Shown: in pieces, positions 21,836-34,200 of the stretch
Layout of the letters: every line of letters begins with the position of its first letter
Position numbering within the stretch: position 1 is the stretch's first letter
Assembly: GCA_036898135.1 (NCBI GenBank)
Contig: CM072517.1
Coordinates: forward strand, 65,686,604 to 65,750,603
Length of the DNA stretch: 64,000 bases
DNA from: Oncomelania hupensis
Taxonomy: Eukaryota; Mollusca; Gastropoda; Littorinimorpha; Pomatiopsidae
Reading direction: 5' to 3'
Made by a program: the position numbers and the translations under genes
Notes under the pieces: generated by a model
Seen by the model: the letters and a program-made list of their open reading frames with translations, nothing else
Told to the model about the DNA's origin: nothing
Database searches by the model: none

Positions 21836-22416
21836 ACATGAGTATTGCTTTAGGTCCAGCGGACTCTTCCGAGCCAAATCAGGACCAGAGAAGTAAAAGA
21901 GGACTCACCCCTGATCCGCATAAAAGATCTGCCAAAACAACCATAGTGGTAACACTGAAGGCAATCTACCAGCCGGTCACTTTACAATAAAGACATCCCA
22001 CGCAGGGGACGCTGAGGCTATACTCTAATTTATCGAACCCCCGTTTAAAAAAACAAAATAGAATACAAACATCATTATACAGTATCAACAAAACACATAC
22101 ATATAAAATGCCTACATTGCCAAATAATAACATCATAGGAAACCCCAGTGACCATTTGGCAGAAAGCGTCCAATATTCCCAAGCTGATCCAACAGACCTC
22201 ATACACAAATGAAGAGTATTGTCCTGGAAGAGTTATCAAGAAAAAAGGTAGGTGACTGGTCTAGCAAAGAAGAAGATAGTATAGTAGATTGATAGAACAG
22301 AGTAGGAATGAGAAAGAACAAAGGAGAAAGACAGCGACAGTGGGAATTTAAAGCACTAAATTTCCAGAAAGTGGGGATACTATTTATACTGAAAACCCCG
22401 GCACCCCCACGGGGGG
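21836..22416 (-). mobile_element. Family A retroposon, copy 1 (5'-truncated)
   Basis: This copy shares with copies 2-4 the end TGCTTTAGGTCCAGCGGACT, and with copies 2 and 3 the words AAAGACATCCCACGCAGGGG and TAAAGCACTAAATTTCC. In sense orientation (minus strand) it ends CTAAAGCAATACTCATGTAATG with an (ATGTA)n tail, and its 5' end is cut about 110 bp short of copies 2 and 3. The 12 bp ACGACGTGGATT flank it at 21824-21835 and 22417-22428. Truncation at one end, a simple tail at the other and a long TSD are signs of LINE-driven retroposition. No protein frame. Confidence 0.85.
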
Positions 22417-22620
22417 ACGACGTGGATTGAGTGAGGAGATAATCAATAAACTTATCAACGAAAGCAAAGAATGTTCAGCTACCATGTGAAACTAAACTTT
22501 CTCTGACGAAAGAAAAGTGATGACGAAGACAAGGGGAGGGGAGTGGGGGAGCATACAACAGTACGGAGAACGAGAGTGGGTGGGTGTTGAGGGGTGGAAG
22601 AATGTACAAGGGGAGGGGAG

Positions 22621-23313
22621 TTTGATTGATTGATTGATTGTTGCTTTAGGTCCAGCGGACTCTTCCGAGCCAAATCAGGACCGGACAACCCCCGATCCGC
22701 ATAAAAGATCTGCTGAAACTACCCTAGTGGGAAAACTGAATGCCCTCCACCAGCCAGTCACTTTACAATAAAGACATCCCACGCAGGGGACGGCTGAGGC
22801 TTTACCCCAACTAATCGAACCCCCGGTTACAAAAACAAAATAGAATACAAACATCATTATAAATTATCAACAAAACACATACATATAAAATGCCTATATT
22901 GCTAAGTAATAACATCATAGGAAGCCCTAGTGACCACCCGGCAGAAAGCGTCCAATAATCCCAAGCTGATCCAACAGACCTCATACACAAACAAGGAGTC
23001 TAGAGTTTTCAAGAAAAAAGGTAGGTCATTGATCTAGCGAAGAAGAAGATAGTATAGCAGAGTGATAGGACAGAGCAGGAATGGGAAAGAGCAAATGAGG
23101 AAGACAGCGACAGTGGGAATTTAAAGCACTAAATTTCCAGAAAGTGGGGATACTATTTATACTCAAACCCCGGTACTCCAACGGGGGTACTGTTGCCGCA
23201 GTGAATCGGTCATGCCTATAAAGGAAAGACATGTTTTCAACTGGGGCTTTCACTGTTCCCTTTATAGGTTAGAACAATCTACAGTGGCAAGATTGCTCAT
23301 GACCCCAAGGGGT
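22621..23313 (-). mobile_element. Family A retroposon, copy 2 (full length, ~690 bp)
   Basis: Full-length copy. The sense 3' end has a (CAAT)n tail, seen here as TTGATTGATTGATTG at 22622. The sense 5' end is CCCCTTGGGGTCATGAGC, a small palindrome. Flanks are AAGGGGAGGGGAG (22608-22620) and AAGGGAGGGGAG (23314-23325), a TSD differing by one base. The interior carries CTAATCGAACCCCCGG, whose complement loosely recalls a pol III B box. The family is not one I recognise by name. Confidence 0.85.
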
Positions 23314-23749
23314 AAGGGAGGGGAGAAAGGGAGAAAGAATCTCTTATCAACCTCTTTGTGCGAATGACAAGTTTCAGTAAAATGACCTACAAGAATAAAA
23401 AGGAACGTTATACTACTTATAAGAAAATCATTTTTTAAAAATTGTTTTATGTTCGAAATGTGTCTAATGTATCCTATAGGGAGAGAAAAAGCCTCTTCGG
23501 ATGAGAGTATTGTTAAATGAATGAATAAACGGGTGTTGATGAATGGGGTAATAGATGAATTATGACATGCGTGGAGCATGGAGAATAATGTTCCCCCGGT
23601 CCGAGTGGACAAGCTATGCGTCAGCGTGTCCTGGAGAACCAAAGGGGTTTTGCAAAAGGTCAGCATTGTGAATAAAGATGATCTGGCATTGACGGGATTT
23701 GACATGAACATCGATCTTCGCTGCTTAGATTTGCACTGCTATGTTTTTA

Positions 23750-23815
23750 ATTTATATTAACTTATAATAAATTGAATCGTTTTTATATCGCGCTTTTCCG
23801 CCTCAAGGCGATGGC
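23750..23815 (-). mobile_element. Possible SINE/LINE 3' tail fragment
   Basis: On the minus strand the stretch reads CATCGCCTTGAGGCGG, AAAAGCGCGATATAAAAACG and then an A/T-rich tail. This resembles the GCGCTATATAA tails of the tRNA-type SINEs in this window. Body not present. Confidence 0.35.
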
Positions 23816-23819
23816 TGAT

Positions 23820-23849
23820 TCTCTCTCTTTCTCTCTCTCTCTCTTCTTT

Positions 23850-23889
<40 letters not shown>

Positions 23890-23940
23890 CTCTCTCTCTC
23901 TCTCTTTCTCTATTCTTCTTTTTCTTCTTTTTTTTTTCTT
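23820..23940. repeat. (CT)n-rich microsatellite
   Basis: Imperfect CT/TTTC tract ending in a T-rich run. Ser/Leu or Glu/Arg frames across it are artefacts. Confidence 0.95.
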
Positions 23941-24094
23941 CTTTGAACACGGTATTTGATTACAGTTTACCAACACATAGGGGCAGTACAGAATAAATAG
24001 TGCATGTTGGCAACAAGCAAGCTCATCATTTGCAACCGTATACATCCCTTATTCAGACATGCAAACATAACCTTTGATTTTGGAGAATAACTAA

Positions 24095-24792
24095 AGGCCC
24101 CGCCACACATACCGGTTTGAAGGCCGATTCTAGATCGGGTTTCGGATCCGTTTGCGATCGGGCCGGACTCCAAAACCGATAGCACTGCCACACGTTTCCG
24201 ATCAGGTCGACCCGAAACTTCCACACAATGTGCATTGTTTATATTCACTTTCACTAGTGTCAATGTACACGATCCCCAACCCCATCCAACAGTTTACCAT
24301 CCCCATCCAACAGCTCACCATCTTGTCTGAAACCACAGCAGAAATAATGTCTCTACATGCTACAAAAACTATTTAAAAATAAAAACGTAATGGAAAACCA
24401 AATCAAAACCATACAAAACATCGCGGGTTACATCACAGGCTCTGAAGTCTTTATTAATTTCGTCTTTGTAAACTCGTGGGCCTCCTACATAGGTACGTAG
24501 TATAGTAGTATGTAATTGAGGCCTACGAAAGACGAGACTTCCCAGCCTGTCACCTGTCATCAGCTTCGTTTGTGCCGCCAAGTTGACAATGAACACGGGA
24601 CGCATTCTGATTGGTTGGAAGTTTACAATCGGGGCCGATTTTGCACAGCAGAATAGAACAGGCTCTAATCGCACGATACCGAGCCGATTGCCATCAGACC
24701 GCAGGCAAGTAGTAGTTCTGACGTCATCACGTAGCAATCGGGATCGGATCGCAAACAAAATCGTTGCACAATCGGCAGGTGTGGCGGGGCCT
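24095..24792. mobile_element. PIF/Harbinger-like MITE, 698 bp, TAA target duplication
   Basis: Perfect 14-bp inverted ends AGGCCCCGCCACAC (24095-24108) and GTGTGGCGGGGCCT (24779-24792), flanked on both sides by TAA (24092-24094 and 24793-24795). TWA target duplications are characteristic of the PIF/Harbinger superfamily. GATCGG and CCGATC words recur near both ends and probably extend the inverted ends in degenerate form. No DDE transposase frame, so non-autonomous. Confidence 0.85.
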
Positions 24793-25049
24793 TAAGACAC
24801 ACTGCATAAGTAGCGAGGTCAGGTCTACCTTAGACTCATCTATGCAGTGTAGAAGTAAGACTAAGAGACAGCTTGCTTTGCCTATATTTCCTTTTCGTTC
24901 TGAGCATTACATCAATGTTAAATATGACTGTTATGAGAGTCTGTGACTCTTATGAGTTTCGATGACTCTTATGAGTTGATTATGAATAGCCTAATTTATT
25001 ATGTACGGGTTACACAGCAGATTGCTCCCCAACAGACATGTTTGCTCAT

Positions 25050-25051
<2 letters not shown>

Positions 25052-25114
<63 letters not shown>
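25052..25114. repeat. (CT)n microsatellite
   Basis: Pure CT dinucleotides, about 63 bp. Confidence 0.97.
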
Positions 25115-25118
<4 letters not shown>

Positions 25119-25318
25119 TGTGACTAGCTGTAAGACAGGTCCATAGGACCTAATGCTATTATCCTATTAAAGGTTTCGACTTCGACTTCCCTCTCTTTCT
25201 CTCACTCTCTCTCTCTTAGTTGTCGTCACATTGAATGTTCAGTTATATAATATCATTATTATTATAATTATTTCATGACCTCTTTCCTCGCGAATATTTC
25301 ACCAAGATTGATTGATTG

Positions 25319-26191
25319 ATTGATTGTTGCTTTAGGTCCAGCGGACTCTTCCGAGCCAAATCAAGACCGGACAACCCCCGGTCCGCATAAAAGATCTGCT
25401 GAAACAGCCCTATTGGGAAAACTGAATGCCCTCCACCGGCCAGTCACTTTACAATAAAGACATCCCACGCAGGGGACGGCTGGCGGCAGGGATAGCTCAG
25501 TGGTCAGAGCGCACGACTTGTGTGAGTGCGTCTTGGGTGATGTGGGTTCGAATCCTGACTTCAGCAAACTATTTTGTGATTGCTGGATATTACGGGCCAG
25601 CGCCTTGAGAAGCTCTCTGAGCTTGTAAGTGCGCTATATAAGAAAAATCTCTTTCTTTCTTTTTAAGGCTTTACCCCAACTAATCGAACCCCCGGTTACA
25701 AAAACAAAATAGAATACAAACATCATTATAAATTATCAACAAAACACATACATATAAAATGCCTATATTGCTAAATAATAACATCATAGGAAGCCCTAGT
25801 GACCACCCGGCAGAAAGCGTCCAATACTACCAAGCTGATCCAACAGACCCCATACACAAACAAGGAGTCTTGTCCAGGAAGAGTTTTGAAGAAAAAAGGT
25901 AGGTCATTGACCTAGCGAAGAAGAAGATAGTATAGCAGAGTGATAGGACAGAGCAGGAATGGGAAAGAGCAAATGAGGAAGACAGCGACAGTGGGAATTT
26001 AAAGCACTAAATTTCCAGAAAGTGGGGATACTATTTATTCTGAAACCCCCGGCACTCCAACGGGGGTACTGTTGCCGCAGTGAATCGGTCATGCTTATAA
26101 AGGAAAGACATGTTTTCAACTGGGGCTTTCACTGTTCCCTTTATAGGTTAGAACAATCTACAGTGGCAAGATTGCTCATGACCCCAAGGGG
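25319..26191 (-). mobile_element. Family A retroposon, copy 3, interrupted by a SINE
   Basis: Full-length relative of copy 2 (about 690 bp once the 183-bp SINE is removed), with the same (CAAT)n-type tail and the same CCCCTTGGGGT sense 5' end. The 12 bp TTTCACCAAGAT occur identically at 25307-25318 and 26192-26203, a clean TSD. Very close in sequence to copy 2, so both are recent. Confidence 0.88.
25483..25665 (+). mobile_element. tRNA-type SINE, 183 bp, inside family A copy 3
   Basis: Pol III A box TAGCTCAGTGG (25493-25503) and B box GGTTCGAATCC (25545-25555) at tRNA spacing, then a body (GACTTCAGCAAACTATTTTG, GCCTTGAGAAGCTCTCTGAG) and a tail GTGCGCTATATAAG plus CTTTCTTTCTTTTTA. Copy 2 of family A gives the empty site (CGGCTG|AGGCTTTACC), so the borders are exact. 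No TSD is visible, which is unusual. Two shorter antisense copies lie at 40490 and 43614. It is not a functional tRNA gene: the 3' half after the B box does not close an acceptor stem. Confidence 0.85.
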
Positions 26192-26329
26192 TTTCACCAA
26201 GATGAGAGTATGGTTATATGACTTATGAATCGAATAGTAATATTTGTTTCGCTCATGGCACCAATACATGTATATTAAGCTTAACGGCAAGCTATATATT
26301 CTCTATGGTATTGGTCGCCACATGATCTG

Positions 26330-27240
26330 ACATAGCGTTCGTTCTCGGATACTGCTTCGACGTACACGCGTTATTAACATTCTTAAGAAGGTGAGTGTAA
26401 AAAGGTTAAAGAAGATTGAGAGACACCAAGTTTAAATATACTCTCCCTTAATTTTCCCGAATTTCCCGATAAAAAGGGACAATAAAGCATTAAAATCTAA
26501 AATCTAATAACAATAACACACAAAAAACAACCGTTGGCCATCCAGAAGCTACTAGGAATAATTTCCAATCTAAAAAAACAAGTGGAACTAATTATGAATT
26601 CGGCTACATGATTACCTGTTATGTTGAATTTTGATCGGGTAGTTACTCCCTTGCCTCGCTTGAATAATGGCAGTCTGACACTAATCGGCTTATAGTAGAG
26701 TCCGTTCTACTATTTCTAAAGTCTATTTCGTCTGTTGCTGTCCGTCCCAGTCTATTGTCTGTTGAACAAAAGCTGTCACTGAATTCTAGTTTTGCACGTG
26801 CAAGTTCACGAGTAATGAGAAGCCATTGTCAGCTCCCCACTTATTGTTTTAGGTTATCGATTCTGCAGAGTCTAGATTGAGTCTGCGTTTGACTTGCATA
26901 GTGTCATTCTGCATAGGTGCACGCGCTGAAGGCGCACTGTGTCTACCGTGATAGCGTTCTGGGTGTTGCACGGCATTGACGCCATGATTGTCCGCCATTT
27001 TGTTTGTTTAGGAAGTTATGTTTTTGTTTGTTGTTTATTATTTTGTTGTTGTTGTTGATTGAGTCGTAGTAGCTTTCGTTTGCCTTTCACGGTGTCGCTA
27101 CGGAGTGAGAGATAAACGTAACCCTTGGCGCGTCTCAGCTACGCTATATGGAGTGGGCTAATACACGGTTAAGCTCATAATTAATTTTTTTTTTTTAGAT
27201 CGAAGATGACTCTCTTGAGAAGAGGCAGGCTTTGAAAAGG
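26330..27240 (+). other. Possible pair of spliced exons (uncertain)
   Basis: A segment ending ATTCTTAAGAAG|GTGAGTGT (donor at 26391) is followed 0.8 kb later by a poly-T tract and TTTTAG|ATCGAAGATGACTCTCTTG to TTGAAAAG|GTACAG (about 27200-27240). Joined, they stay open (NILKKIEDDSLEKRQALKR), but there is no start codon and no family match. Could be 5' exons of an unknown gene or chance. Confidence 0.2.
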
Positions 27241-27320
27241 TACAGGGATGAAAATTACACTAGGTAGGGACCGGGAACCAGAGAGAGAGTGTGTGTGCAG
27301 AGAGGGTGTGTTTGTTGCGG

Positions 27321-27322
<2 letters not shown>

Positions 27323-27355
<33 letters not shown>

Positions 27356-27479
27356 GGGGGAGGGGAGAGAGGAAGAGAGAAGGATTGGTGGTGGCTGGTT
27401 TGAGATATGGCTATTACGGAGAAAAATCACTAGGATCATTAATATGCTCGAAGAATGTGCAGGATGACGTGTAGCCGAC

Positions 27480-27534
<55 letters not shown>
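27323..27534. repeat. Two (GA)n microsatellites
   Basis: (GA)n at about 27323-27352 and 27482-27534, separated by GGGGAGAG-rich purine DNA and a short unique stretch. Confidence 0.95.
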
Positions 27535-27536
<2 letters not shown>

Positions 27537-27999
27537 GGTGTTGATGGTGGGGAAGGGATGAGTGGGGGGGGGAGGGAAGAGAAGTAAACGTATTTTCAAA
27601 GAAAAATAAAACTATTCTGTTGAAACTGGCTAGGTTTATGAAAATAATAATGGATTGCTTCAGAACGTTATAGAATGATTTGTATGATAGTAATAATAGT
27701 GATTATTTTTTTCAATAATGACAATTTAATTACTCAATACTAGTTTGTACTCCCCCCCCCCCTTCTCCCCTTCTTTCTCACCCAATCTTGCGAGAGAGTG
27801 CGTGCGATTTGTGATCAGATTGTGTGGACATAAGTTTTATGTAGTATGCTTGTGTTGTGTGATAATAATGAATGTGTATTTTGTAAATGTTTATTATGTG
27901 TCTTAGAACGCGAGTGTGAAAGATTAACTTTTATTTTTGTAATATATGTACATATGTATTTTATATTGTATTTTATGATTTTCATGGTTATTCTATGTT

Positions 28000-28083
28000 T
28001 ATTTTTATTCTTTTTTTAATTGTATCCACGTGCCCCATGGGGTTTTATGGAATAAAGCGCTTTTGACTTGACTTTGACTTGGT
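28000..28083 (+). mobile_element. Possible retroelement 3' end with (GACTT)n tail
   Basis: TTTTATGGAATAAAGCGC is followed by TTTTGACTTGACTTTGACTT. A polyadenylation-like AATAAA next to a short GACTT tail is typical of degraded LINE 3' ends. Similar AATAAA...GACTTGACTT words occur near 46086-46112. No coding part. Confidence 0.35.
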
Positions 28084-28172
28084 AGGATTTGAAATAACTA
28101 AGGGTGTCGAGCTGTACGAGAGAGAGAGAGGTGGGATTGGCATGTACAAGTGACTGTGTTGCACAGGCGGGG

Positions 28173-28179
28173 GGGGGGG

Positions 28180-28226
<47 letters not shown>
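28173..28226. repeat. Poly-G plus (GA)n microsatellite
   Basis: About a dozen G residues run into (GA)n of roughly 44 bp. Confidence 0.9.
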
Positions 28227-28228
<2 letters not shown>

Positions 28229-28861
28229 GGTTGGGATTTAAAAAAGAGTGTCAGTCGCGAGCCGTAATGGACACATAACAGTTCTTTTACATTTTGGCGT
28301 CGATGGGTGGTCCATAAGAACGTTGCGTTCAATAATTCATCCCATCCAGGCATTAGAGATCCGAGGAGTCATAATTCTATCACAACTACACTGTCGTCTG
28401 CTTGGGCACTTTTTTATTATTTCAAATCATTGTGTGTGTGTGTGTGTGTGTGTGAGCGCGCGGGGGTGAGTGTGTGCGTGGGTGGGTTTGCGCGGTGAGT
28501 GAGTGAGTGTGCATGTATTATAATATAGCTTTAGTGTCCTATAAAAAAGAATATATGATTGTTGTTTCACCGTGTGTGTATGTGTGCGCGCGTTCGTGGG
28601 TTTTATGCTTATGTGTGTGTTATGCGCACGCTTTATTATATGTATATGTTTGTGTGTGTGTGCGTGCGTGTTTGGTGCGTGCACGGCCTATGCCTTTTTC
28701 ACTCCTCTCTCTTTCTGTCTGTCTGTCTCTCTCTCACTTTCTCTCTCTCTCTTTTCCCTCTGTGTATTCATAATCTGCATGCAAATATATGGTTTTATTG
28801 TTTTGATTGATCTTTTTTATTTGTAATATTCCCATTGTGTCCCCCATCCCTTTGATATGAG

Positions 28862-29606
28862 CAAGTATGAGATTAGTATTCCGAGCTAAGAAACGCGATC
28901 GCATCACACCTCTACTACATTCCCTTCACTGGCTTCCTGTGCAAGCACGCATAGAGTACAAACTCTCTGTTCTCTGTCACAACTTCTTCACAGATTCTTG
29001 TCCTTCCTACCTTGCTGATCTACTGTCTGTCTACTCCCCTTCACGCACTTTAAGATCTTCTGCTGACACTCGCACACTCAAGGTTCCCGTCACCCGCACT
29101 AAGACATACGGCCAACGTGCATTCACTTACTCCGCACCTAAGTAGTGGAATTCCCTTCCCTCCCATATCCGCAACATACAATCAACACAAGCATTCAAAA
29201 AGGCCCTCAAAACCCACCTCTTCAAACTGCATTATTCAGACTGATTTGTATCCTGCTGCCATTCTCTCCTCTTTTGTCTCTGTCTGATCCGTAAGTAAAT
29301 ACTTATACTGTTTTTCCTCCTGGGCCTAACCGGGCATATAAATAGTTGTGAATAGGTTTTTGCTATTCTATTTCTGTCTTTTTTGTCATTTGTGTACATA
29401 GTTGTAAATAGTCTATTTCTGTCTTTTTTGTCATTTGTGTACATAGTTGTAAATAGTTTGTACCTTTGTTCCGTCTTTTGGTGTATTGTAGCCAAAGCGA
29501 TGTTTTATCGTTTGCATGTATTTATATGTAATGACTATGTAAAGCGTGGTGAGTCTGGTCATAGGCTGGAGTACCCGCTATATAAAAATCCGTTATTATT
29601 ATTATA

Positions 29607-29651
<45 letters not shown>
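28862..29651 (+). mobile_element. CR1/L2-like LINE 3' end
   Basis: The frame encodes the hallmark C-terminus of CR1/L2-group reverse transcriptases: RDRITPLLHSLHWLPVQARI, YKLSVLCHNFF, SYLADLLSVYSPSRTLRSS, TKTYGQRAFTYSAPK, one stop in place of the usual residue, then WNSLPSHIRN and KKALKTHLFKLHY (to about 29240). The 3' UTR has a 43-bp unit twice (TTTCTGTCTTTTTTGTCATT, about 29368-29457) and ends CCGCTATATAAAAATCCG followed by (TTA)n. The 5' part is missing. One in-frame TAG breaks the end of the ORF. Confidence 0.85.
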
Positions 29652-29653
<2 letters not shown>

Positions 29654-29689
29654 GTTGCTTTATTCATTAAAACATTCTGAAGTCTAAAC

Positions 29690-29900
29690 TCTCTTTCTCT
29701 GACTCTCTCCCTCTCTCTCTCTCTTTCTCTCTCTCTCTGCACTACACTTTCTTAAGCTGTCGATCTCTCTCCCCCTACCTGAACCTTCCCCAACCCACCC
29801 TCTCTATCTCTCAGTCCTCATCCACCCCCTCTTCTGCATCTACACCACGCCTCCCCACCTCCCCCCCACCTCCCCCCCCCAGCTCTCTTTCAGATGGCGT
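29690..29900. repeat. CT/C-rich low-complexity DNA
   Basis: CTCTCTC and CCCCCAC runs. No gene. Proline/serine frames here are composition artefacts. Confidence 0.7.
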
Positions 29901-30353
29901 GGTTGTTTTCCTGAGTTTGAAAAGAAATCCCTGCTGCATGTGCAGTCTGCTTTGGACTCTTTAGGCTCTAATCGAAGGGGCCCGGCCGGGGACGGAACAC
30001 AAAAGTTACACCGGAGTAGTACTGTGCCTTTTGAATCAAAGCCGTTGACACCACCACCACCACCACCCTCCATGTTCCCTTCCCCCCCCTCTCTCTCTTC
30101 CATTCCGCCTTCTCACTTTCTCCCATTCTTTGTGAGTGTTTACGTAATGTATAGTATGTGAATGTAAGGTGTGCTGACGCATTGTCTTTATGTGGGGTCA
30201 CTGTACAGAATTTGCAGTTTAATAAGCGCGCGCCTGTTTTACGTGCGTTTGCGCGCGCCCGTTCCTTGGTTGTTGTGTGTTGTGTTTTTTTATTGTGTGC
30301 ACGTATGTGCGAGCGTGTATGATTGTTTGGTGTATTTTGTATGTATTGAGTTT

Positions 30354-30582
30354 AATAATAATAATAATAATAATAACGGATTTTTATATAGCGGGTACTC
30401 CAGCCTATGACCAGACTCACCACGCTTTACATAGTCATTACATAAAAATGCATGCACTCGATCAAACATCACTTTTGCTACGATACACCAAAAGACGGAA
30501 CAGTAAAGGTAAAAACTATTTACAACTATGTACACAAATGACAAAAAAGACAGAAATAGACTATTTACAACTATGTACATAG
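30354..30582 (-). mobile_element. CR1/L2-like LINE 3' UTR, inverted copy
   Basis: Reverse complement of about 29370-29607. It starts with (AAT)n, then CGGATTTTTATATAGCGGGT, CTCACCACGCTTTACATAG and the ACAAATGACAAAAAAGAC unit. Only the 3' UTR is present, so it is a severely 5'-truncated insertion of the same family in the opposite orientation, 0.7 kb from the other copy. Confidence 0.9.
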
Positions 30583-31228
30583 TTTATGCGTGTGTGTGTG
30601 AACATGCGTTTGTGTTAATATATGTGTGTGAGCGATGTGTTTGTATGTGTGTGTGTGGAAGATAGTCTGTATGAAGCTAAGTCCAACAGCCAACCACCGG
30701 GCGATATGGAAGTCGCTTGCTACTGGGTGGCTGTGTTCAACGACACTGACTGTTCAGTGTCGGTACTTGGGACAATGAGTATGTCAATATAATACGGGAT
30801 GAATAATTCCTGTGAATTGTAATGAAAAGAATCCTACAGCTGTTGCATTGTCCTTAACTGTTTTTTTTTAAATAATAATTATTATTAGACATTCGTGTGA
30901 TGTTTTCCTTAATTCTGGAGATCTCTTTCCTGCCTCTCTAGACCTCTTTTTTTTTTCTTTCTACAGCTGTGTAATAATTGTGCAAAAAAAGTCCTTAGTT
31001 TTGTTGTTGGCGAGTGCTCAAGGTTGGCATAGAAAACGGCACTCTGTTCATTTCCTTTCGCCGGTGTTTGAGAGCTTAGAAAAGCTACCCGCGGCTTACA
31101 ATGGAACACCCAGGTTTAAACTCGCGCTAGCCGCCCGCCCGTCCTTTGAGACCCATAAAGCTACCCCGAGCTTTTCAATAAGACACAAGGTTTTGAACCC
31201 AAGGCTGCCTGCGCACCGCTATCGTTGA

Positions 31229-31260
<32 letters not shown>
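31229..31260. repeat. (AC)n microsatellite
   Basis: About 30 bp of CA repeats. A (GT)n run lies at about 28433-28454. Confidence 0.9.
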
Positions 31261-31261
<1 letters not shown>

Positions 31262-34200
31262 AGCCAGGCGGGGCTTAGGCTACCGAATTAAAGTTAAAAC
31301 CATCATTCTTCGTTATATCCCTTTGCCCCCAGCTTTGGTTGGTTATATTCAACAATAGTCATAGTTCATCGCATAAAGCGGGCTTACCATATTTTTTCAG
31401 TATTAGTTTTACCTGGTTTAATTTTTTTTATTTATTTTAAGTTTACAGAGTGAAAACAGGATGACAACATCAGTGACTGAAACTCGTGAAAGAGTGAACA
31501 TAAAATGTGAAGGCCACGAAAAGTGGAAACAGGTCGTTGTTTTCTGTTCAAAAGAAGGTGATAGTTAAGATGACAACATCGAAGCTGTGAAAAAACGCAA
31601 ATAAATTTGAAAGGCATACAAAATAAAAAAAAAATTGTTTTCTTCCGTTCAAAAGAAGGTGATATGTGTGTGTATATATAGGATGACAACATCAATGATT
31701 GAAGACCGTGAAGAAGATGGAAATAGTTTCTCAGAATGGTTTTATTTTTGCCTGACCCTTGGCGTTGCAACGTCGAATGGTACTGATTCAACATGGCGGA
31801 CAGTTAAAACGACGTCCACACACCTCACCGACACAAGCAAAGCCAACATCCGCACACGCTCGAAATGATCCCACAGCCACAAATGCATGATACATGATCG
31901 TAGTTGTACTAATTACTATTAATGGAGTGTACAGAGAAAACAGTTTGTGTATATACCATCACCTGTTAATAAACTTTAAAAATTCATAGAAAGGGGGGAA
32001 AAATCGCTATTTAATTAAATATAGAACATGATGTCATTGGAACTAAGTACTTTTTCCGCGTGTTAATATTACGTCTGTTGTCTCTGGATGATATTAGGCA
32101 ACAGAAGAAACATATAATAATATAATATAATTATAATATAATAGAAAATAACAATATAAAAGTATAACAATTCAATAAAATAAAATAAATAAAAAGGGAT
32201 AGGAAAAAAAAGCAACAAATTACTCAATTTAGAACATAAAAATCATTTAAAATCTAGAAGAAGAGTTTGTCCTAATAAATGAAGTAAAAATATTGGGTTA
32301 CAATGGTTATGAAAATAGAATTTCCTTTTTAAAAAGAAATGTTTGTTAATCTACATCTCATTAATTTTTGCGGGGAGAAAAAAACCTGGAGGAAAATGAG
32401 AATGGAATATGTAAAGTGAAGTGAAATTCTGTGGGAAGAATTGTTCAGGTGGATCCATTGCAGTGAAAAATGTATGTGCATTGTACACAACTTAGTCGAT
32501 GTCGGTGAAAACGATGGCACTGTATACCGAAATAATTTTAAGCATGTTCTTTTTATTTATTTAATTTTATTTAATTTTTTATTTTTGGGGGGTTGGTGGG
32601 TGTGGGGGTAAAGTAATAGGAGATAATGATGATGATGATGATGCTGATAGCAGCTGTGGGGAGAAATAAACATCGCCTGCAATGGAGAGATAACGCAAAT
32701 CATGAGCTAGAACAACAGACCTACGTACGTAGTTTTATTTTGAAGCGCGTGTTGAGACTCAGAGAACAACTAAGGAAAACGTCACTCATCATAACAAAAT
32801 GATATATAAACATCATCATCCATCCTTTAGCTTACCACAACGACATCGCGAGAGCACCCTCTCCCTCCCCCCACTCTCCTCTTTCCCCCACGTTTTCCCC
32901 CACTCCTCCCCCACTCCCATCACCATTACTCAGTGGGTCATCAATACTCACGATGACTGTGCTATGCAGAACAGGTCATGTACACAAGACAGATTCTTGT
33001 ACATGAATGGAAATGGTAAGCACAGACCAAAACACATTATTTTTATATATAACAACATGAGAGAGTGAGAGAGAGAAAGAGGGGTCAGTTAGCAAGACTG
33101 AACATGCCATACAATTACATGAACCATCACCAATGTACAATTACCAGCAAGCCATTAGACAAAGTCGTAATAATAGTTAACAACGATACTATTAATCAAC
33201 AAATGAAGCTTTACACTGTACAAAGCATGAGGAAATTATGGCAGAAAATAGGCGACGCCTAATTCAATTCAGTGAATTAGAACAGTGGGAGAAAATGATT
33301 TAGAAAAAAAAAAATAAATAAATAAAACAACAGTAATTTATTCAGTGAATAATTATAATGTTTGCAAAATACTAGACGAAAAGCGAAAAGGCCATCATGA
33401 GCTCCGCGAAAAAACCAAGTTCCTTAACTCTTTGTGTGCAAGGCTAAAAGTACACAAGAGTTATCCACATGTCGCAATAATTTAAACAACGTAAATCAGT
33501 ACTCGTGTACATACCAGCATGATAAAAAAAAGTTTCTATGTCCATCAACAAAATAAATGAATAAGTAATATTTTAAATTACACAAATAAATAAATGTAAA
33601 AAAAAATATTTAAGTTAAAAAATTACATGTTTATGATGCGCCTTTGGGTGCATGTCAAGCCAGGCCTTTTTCGGTGCATTCGGGGTAACAGCAACTCCCC
33701 TCCAAAAACAAAAAAAAACAACAATGATGTAAGGTCATAGACATTGTAAAAATGGATACAATAATTTTACGTTTCTGCCTGCACACACAGAGGCAAGCAT
33801 ATTACAATGGCACTGTCAAAATGTACTGGCTGTTGATAGGTCATAAGTACATGGAATGAAGGGGATGGTCACACTGAGGAGCCGGGGAGTGAGGGGGGGT
33901 ATGGGGGGGGTAATATGAGAACAAAATTAATTAATAATAATAACTAATATATAATGATTATAACAACAGCACCAACAACAAAATAAATAGGTCTTAAATA
34001 AAATAAGTTCATTTACTAATTAATAAACAACAATAATGATTTTAATAACAATGATACTAACAATAATACAGATATAATAATAATAATAATTTTTAACAAA
34101 ATTATCTGAAGAAGAAAAAAAGATAATTCAGTGCTAGCTTTTGTTGTTGTTGCTGTGTGAGATTATTAAGATTGATTTAGTACAATTCAAATTAGAGGAA

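Noticed and set aside
25483..25560. tRNA gene
   Set aside because: A and B boxes are tRNA-like but no acceptor stem closes, and the sequence runs on into a SINE body and tail inserted in another repeat.
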